DNA of 64,000 bases from NCBI RefSeq assembly GCF_947259025.1, contig NZ_CAMYKO010000007.1, forward strand, positions 131,445-195,444, given 5' to 3'. This stretch comes from an uncultured Methylophaga sp. (GTDB lineage: Bacteria > Pseudomonadota > Gammaproteobacteria > Nitrosococcales > Methylophagaceae). The position numbers and the translations under genes were made by a program. Every line of letters begins with the position of its first letter. Position 1 is the stretch's first letter. Of this stretch, positions 62,039 to 64,000 are shown one piece after another. The notes under the pieces are model-generated. The model made no database searches and was not told where the DNA came from. It saw nothing but the letters and a program-made list of their open reading frames with translations.

Positions 62039-62536
62039 TCAGAGTAGCTTCCTGCCGCAGCGTTTACAGTTTTTATCCTCAACCTGATTGATAAGGCTGT
62101 GTTTCAGCACCACGACCGCTGCTTTGCCAAAACCGTAGCTGGTTACCAGCAGACTGGCGTAAAGGTAAATATTTGAGAGCATGAAACCCAGCCCGGACGG
62201 CGTGTAATATTCTGTTGCCGGATCTAAGCTGGGAAACAATGCATACATCAAAAACAGGCTGGAATTGGTGAAAGCGCCAACCACCATAGCCCACCTGACA
62301 TGCCAGGGCAGGGCGACCCTGGCCGCATAAAAACCAAGAATCAGTGCGCTCATCAATAAGAAGTCGATATGAGCCTGAAGCACTCTGCTGGGTTTGCCGG
62401 GAAAAACGCTTTCCACAAAGCCCACCTGATTGTAGAGTCCCACCAGAGCCCAGGCCAGAATCAAGGCCATTAATATCCAAAGACAAGCCCCACGAATCAA
62501 AACGATATTGCCGGCATGTTCTTGCTTGTTGGTCAT
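62039..62536 (-). CDS. Four-helix membrane protein, unknown
   Basis: From ATG 62536 (after GGAGAGATT) the product has 165 residues. Four hydrophobic segments are seen (about 12-32, 46-64, 73-92, 108-130). Conserved-looking residues include HIDFLLMSALILGFYAAR and NSSLFLMYALFPSLDP. The C-terminus ends in a CKRCGRKLL pair that could bind metal. The family is not certain; small four-helix oxidoreductase or isomerase proteins such as styrene oxide isomerase have a similar size and layout. It is divergent from the AraC gene, a hint of shared control. Confidence 0.65.
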   Translation of the reverse strand: MTNKQEHAGNIVLIRGACLWILMALILAWALVGLYNQVGFVESVFPGKPSRVLQAHIDFLLMSALILGFYAARVALPWHVRWAMVVGAFTNSSLFLMYALFPSLDPATEYYTPSGLGFMLSNIYLYASLLVTSYGFGKAAVVVLKHSLINQVEDKNCKRCGRKLL

Positions 62537-62639
62537 AATCTCTCCCGTTGATATAGTTAGAATCAAAAGAATCATGCCAAAACAGAGGGCTTAACACTTT
62601 GCTCATCTGGTACTAATTTTTGACTGAAAAGGTTGTGTC

Positions 62640-63647
62640 ATGAATCAGCCTGGCCCGATATCATCAGATTTACCTCTCCAGCGTCTCGGTGGCGAGCGCT
62701 TCAGTACGGCTTATCAGCCTGCTTCACAGAGACTGGAATGGTTGAGGGAGGTGATTGGAAAACAATACGCCAATGTTGAAATTACGCCACCGGATGACAC
62801 ATATCTTTACAACGACATGTTCATTTATCCCTGGCAACAGGGCATACGTTTGTCTCCGATTTATTCCAACGCCATCACCCTTGAACGATTGCCGAGCGAA
62901 CCGGAAAACGTCACCCAAGACTGTTACTTTGTGGTTTTACTAACTGCCGGACAATACAAAATTGAACAGGGAGGACGTGAGTCATTCCTGAAACCGGGAG
63001 AGATGACTCTATATGATGCGACTGAACCGCACCGTATAACGATACCTCAGCCATTTTCCAAGGTGCTGATTTCTGTGCCACGGCATTTGCTCAACGCGCG
63101 TATCGCTAACGTAGAACAGCTCACCGCGAGCAAACTCAATACCCATGATGGCATCGGTGCTGTCACATCCAGACTGATTCAATCTATAGTTAACGAATTA
63201 CCGACACTGGAGCATGGCGCCTTTCAGTCTCTTGCCGAGCCCACCATAGATAGTCTGAGCTATTCACTTATCGGGAGCCAGGGAAAGCAAACCGAGTTAT
63301 CGCAATCGCAAAGCTTGTCACTGTGGCGCGTGAAACAATTTATCAAACACAACCTTGGTAACAGTGAGTTGAACGCAGCAACCATAGCTGCTGCGGTTAA
63401 ATTATCGCCGCGATACATTAATAAGATGTTTGAGCAGGAGCAGACCTCTTTAATGCGTTTCATGACTCAACAGCGTATTGCCCGTTGTCGTCATTATCTG
63501 GCCAGTCAACTCCATAATCATCTAAGCATAACCGAAATCGCAATGCAGGCAGGTTTCAATAACATGTCACATTTCAGTCGCGTGTTTCGTGAACAATATG
63601 GAATGACACCCCGTTACTATCGCCAACAGCAACTGAAAAAACACTGA
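62640..63647 (+). CDS. AraC-family transcriptional regulator
   Basis: The 335-residue protein has an N-terminal cupin-like ligand domain (about 30-190: LYDATEPHRITIPQPFSKVLIS, of the AraC-binding type 2) and a C-terminal double helix-turn-helix (about 230-330). The latter has LNAATIAAAVKLSPRYINKMF and FMTQQRIARCRHYLASQLHNH, then LSITEIAMQAGFNNMSHFSR, the AraC signature, and FREQYGMTPRYYRQQ. It is divergent from the membrane protein gene (about 100 bases between) and may control it. The ligand is unknown. Confidence 0.93.
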   Translation: MNQPGPISSDLPLQRLGGERFSTAYQPASQRLEWLREVIGKQYANVEITPPDDTYLYNDMFIYPWQQGIRLSPIYSNAITLERLPSEPENVTQDCYFVVLLTAGQYKIEQGGRESFLKPGEMTLYDATEPHRITIPQPFSKVLISVPRHLLNARIANVEQLTASKLNTHDGIGAVTSRLIQSIVNELPTLEHGAFQSLAEPTIDSLSYSLIGSQGKQTELSQSQSLSLWRVKQFIKHNLGNSELNAATIAAAVKLSPRYINKMFEQEQTSLMRFMTQQRIARCRHYLASQLHNHLSITEIAMQAGFNNMSHFSRVFREQYGMTPRYYRQQQLKKH

Positions 63648-63714
63648 ACAGCAGCGGTAATCAGCCCAAAAGCAAAGTTATCAGACGCTGTCGATAAAAT
63701 TATTACAATAAAAT

Positions 63715-63734
63715 TACCTATGAATTCATAGGTA
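63715..63734. promoter_or_regulatory. 20-bp palindrome upstream of the rRNA promoters
   Basis: Arms TACCTATGAA and TTCATAGGTA form a perfect palindrome in AT-rich DNA 37 bases upstream of the first -35 box. It could be a regulator site or end the AraC transcript; no T-run follows. Confidence 0.5.
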
Positions 63735-63770
63735 TACTCCGCCTCGATTCTAATCAGGAATAACTTCCTG

Positions 63771-63798
63771 TTGACCTTTCCCGGTCAGGCTGTAGAAT
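63771..63798 (+). promoter_or_regulatory. rRNA promoter 1
   Basis: TTGACC (63771-63776) and TAGAAT (63793-63798) with a 16-base spacer. The 16-base spacing is typical of strong ribosomal RNA promoters. Confidence 0.75.
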
Positions 63799-63857
63799 GC
63801 CCCTCTTTCGTTGCCAAGCCAAGGCGTTCAGCTAGGCAAAACGGCAGCAAAAATAGT

Positions 63858-63885
63858 TTGACAGTCCGGCGAGGCACTGTATAAT
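63858..63885 (+). promoter_or_regulatory. rRNA promoter 2
   Basis: TTGACA (63858-63863) and TATAAT (63880-63885), both perfect consensus, with a 16-base spacer. It stands 36 bases before the boxA. Confidence 0.88.
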
Positions 63886-63920
63886 TCTCGCTTCTTTGCT
63901 GCAGCAAGTTCTGCAGGAAA

Positions 63921-63933
63921 CGCTCTTTAACAA
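63921..63933 (+). promoter_or_regulatory. rRNA antitermination boxA
   Basis: CGCTCTTTAACAA (63921-63933) matches the boxA consensus TGCTCTTTAACAA. A hairpin with TGCAG/CTGCA arms (63900-63915) just before it is in the boxB position. It shows that the transcript is an rRNA leader, where Nus factors prevent early termination. Confidence 0.9.
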
Positions 63934-64000
63934 ACTGGTATCAAGTAATTTGTGTGGGTGCTTACGTTAGGTCGTAGAAAACCTGACGTGAACATTCATA

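Larger units (their letters stand above)
63648..64000 (+). promoter_or_regulatory. rRNA operon control region (no gene inside)
   Basis: These 353 bases hold no coding gene but contain a 20-base palindrome, two sigma-70 promoters and a boxA leader, listed separately. Together they show that an rRNA operon starts to the right of the window; the 16S gene itself is not reached. AT-rich DNA at 63695-63735 could be an upstream or Fis region. Confidence 0.85.

Overview
The window is one stretch of a gammaproteobacterial chromosome of moderate GC. Its left 42% (1 to about 27167) is the late half of a Mu-like prophage; the rest (27168-64000) is host chromosome. The host genes (fur, bamE, recN, nadK, rlmN, pilW, rodZ, ispG, hisS, coq7, tyrS next to an rRNA operon, glycogen genes) point to a free-living gammaproteobacterium. 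A Methylophaga-like or related marine lineage fits, but the genus is an inference from gene content and order only.

Prophage (1-27167). The left end, repressor and transposase genes lie outside the window. What is present follows the late order of phage Mu almost gene for gene: small leftover genes, a terminator, lysis genes (endolysin, holin), DksA-type zinc finger, gp25/gp26/gp27-like proteins, terminase, portal, MuF with an added nuclease-like domain, gpG, a second near-identical terminator, protease/scaffold, decoration protein, major capsid, gp35-gp38, sheath, tube, tail chaperone with a probable -2 frameshift, tape measure, gpN, gpP, gp45-gp48, fibre and fibre chaperone. The cargo end carries a phospholipase-like small protein, a Com zinc-finger protein overlapping a Dam-type DNA methylase, and two uncharacterised genes. 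Two perfect tandem 22-bp repeats and a CA terminus mark the right end at 27167, next to a CCGGT pentamer matching Mu's preferred target.

Host region 27168-38948. tRNA-Thr, an HDOD protein, tRNA-His and rnr read leftward; tRNA-Leu, cheV, coq7, a Lon-like protease, a small exported protein, a metallo-hydrolase and carbonic anhydrase read rightward, with a leftward PilZ gene between. At 36272-37519 lies the most unusual gene in the window: a 415-residue protein made almost wholly of 26 short units of the KWYEAN type, arranged as two long 12-unit super-repeats. I recognise no known family in it. It has its own upstream inverted repeats and its own terminator.

Host region 38946-48426 holds bamE/fur (divergent), recN-nadK, and the tight run ndk-rlmN-pilW-rodZ-ispG-hisS, covering envelope assembly, iron control, repair, NADP, translation, pilus and isoprenoid functions.

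Host region 48455-57548 is a carbon and energy storage block: pgi, ppk2, glgB, glgC, a GH57 glycosidase and malQ. Together these link glucose-6-phosphate, ADP-glucose, branched glycogen, its breakdown, and polyphosphate. Then come gcvH, anmK, an M23 peptidase, tyrS, a four-helix membrane protein, an AraC-type regulator, and finally tandem promoters and the boxA leader of an rRNA operon whose 16S gene starts beyond the window.
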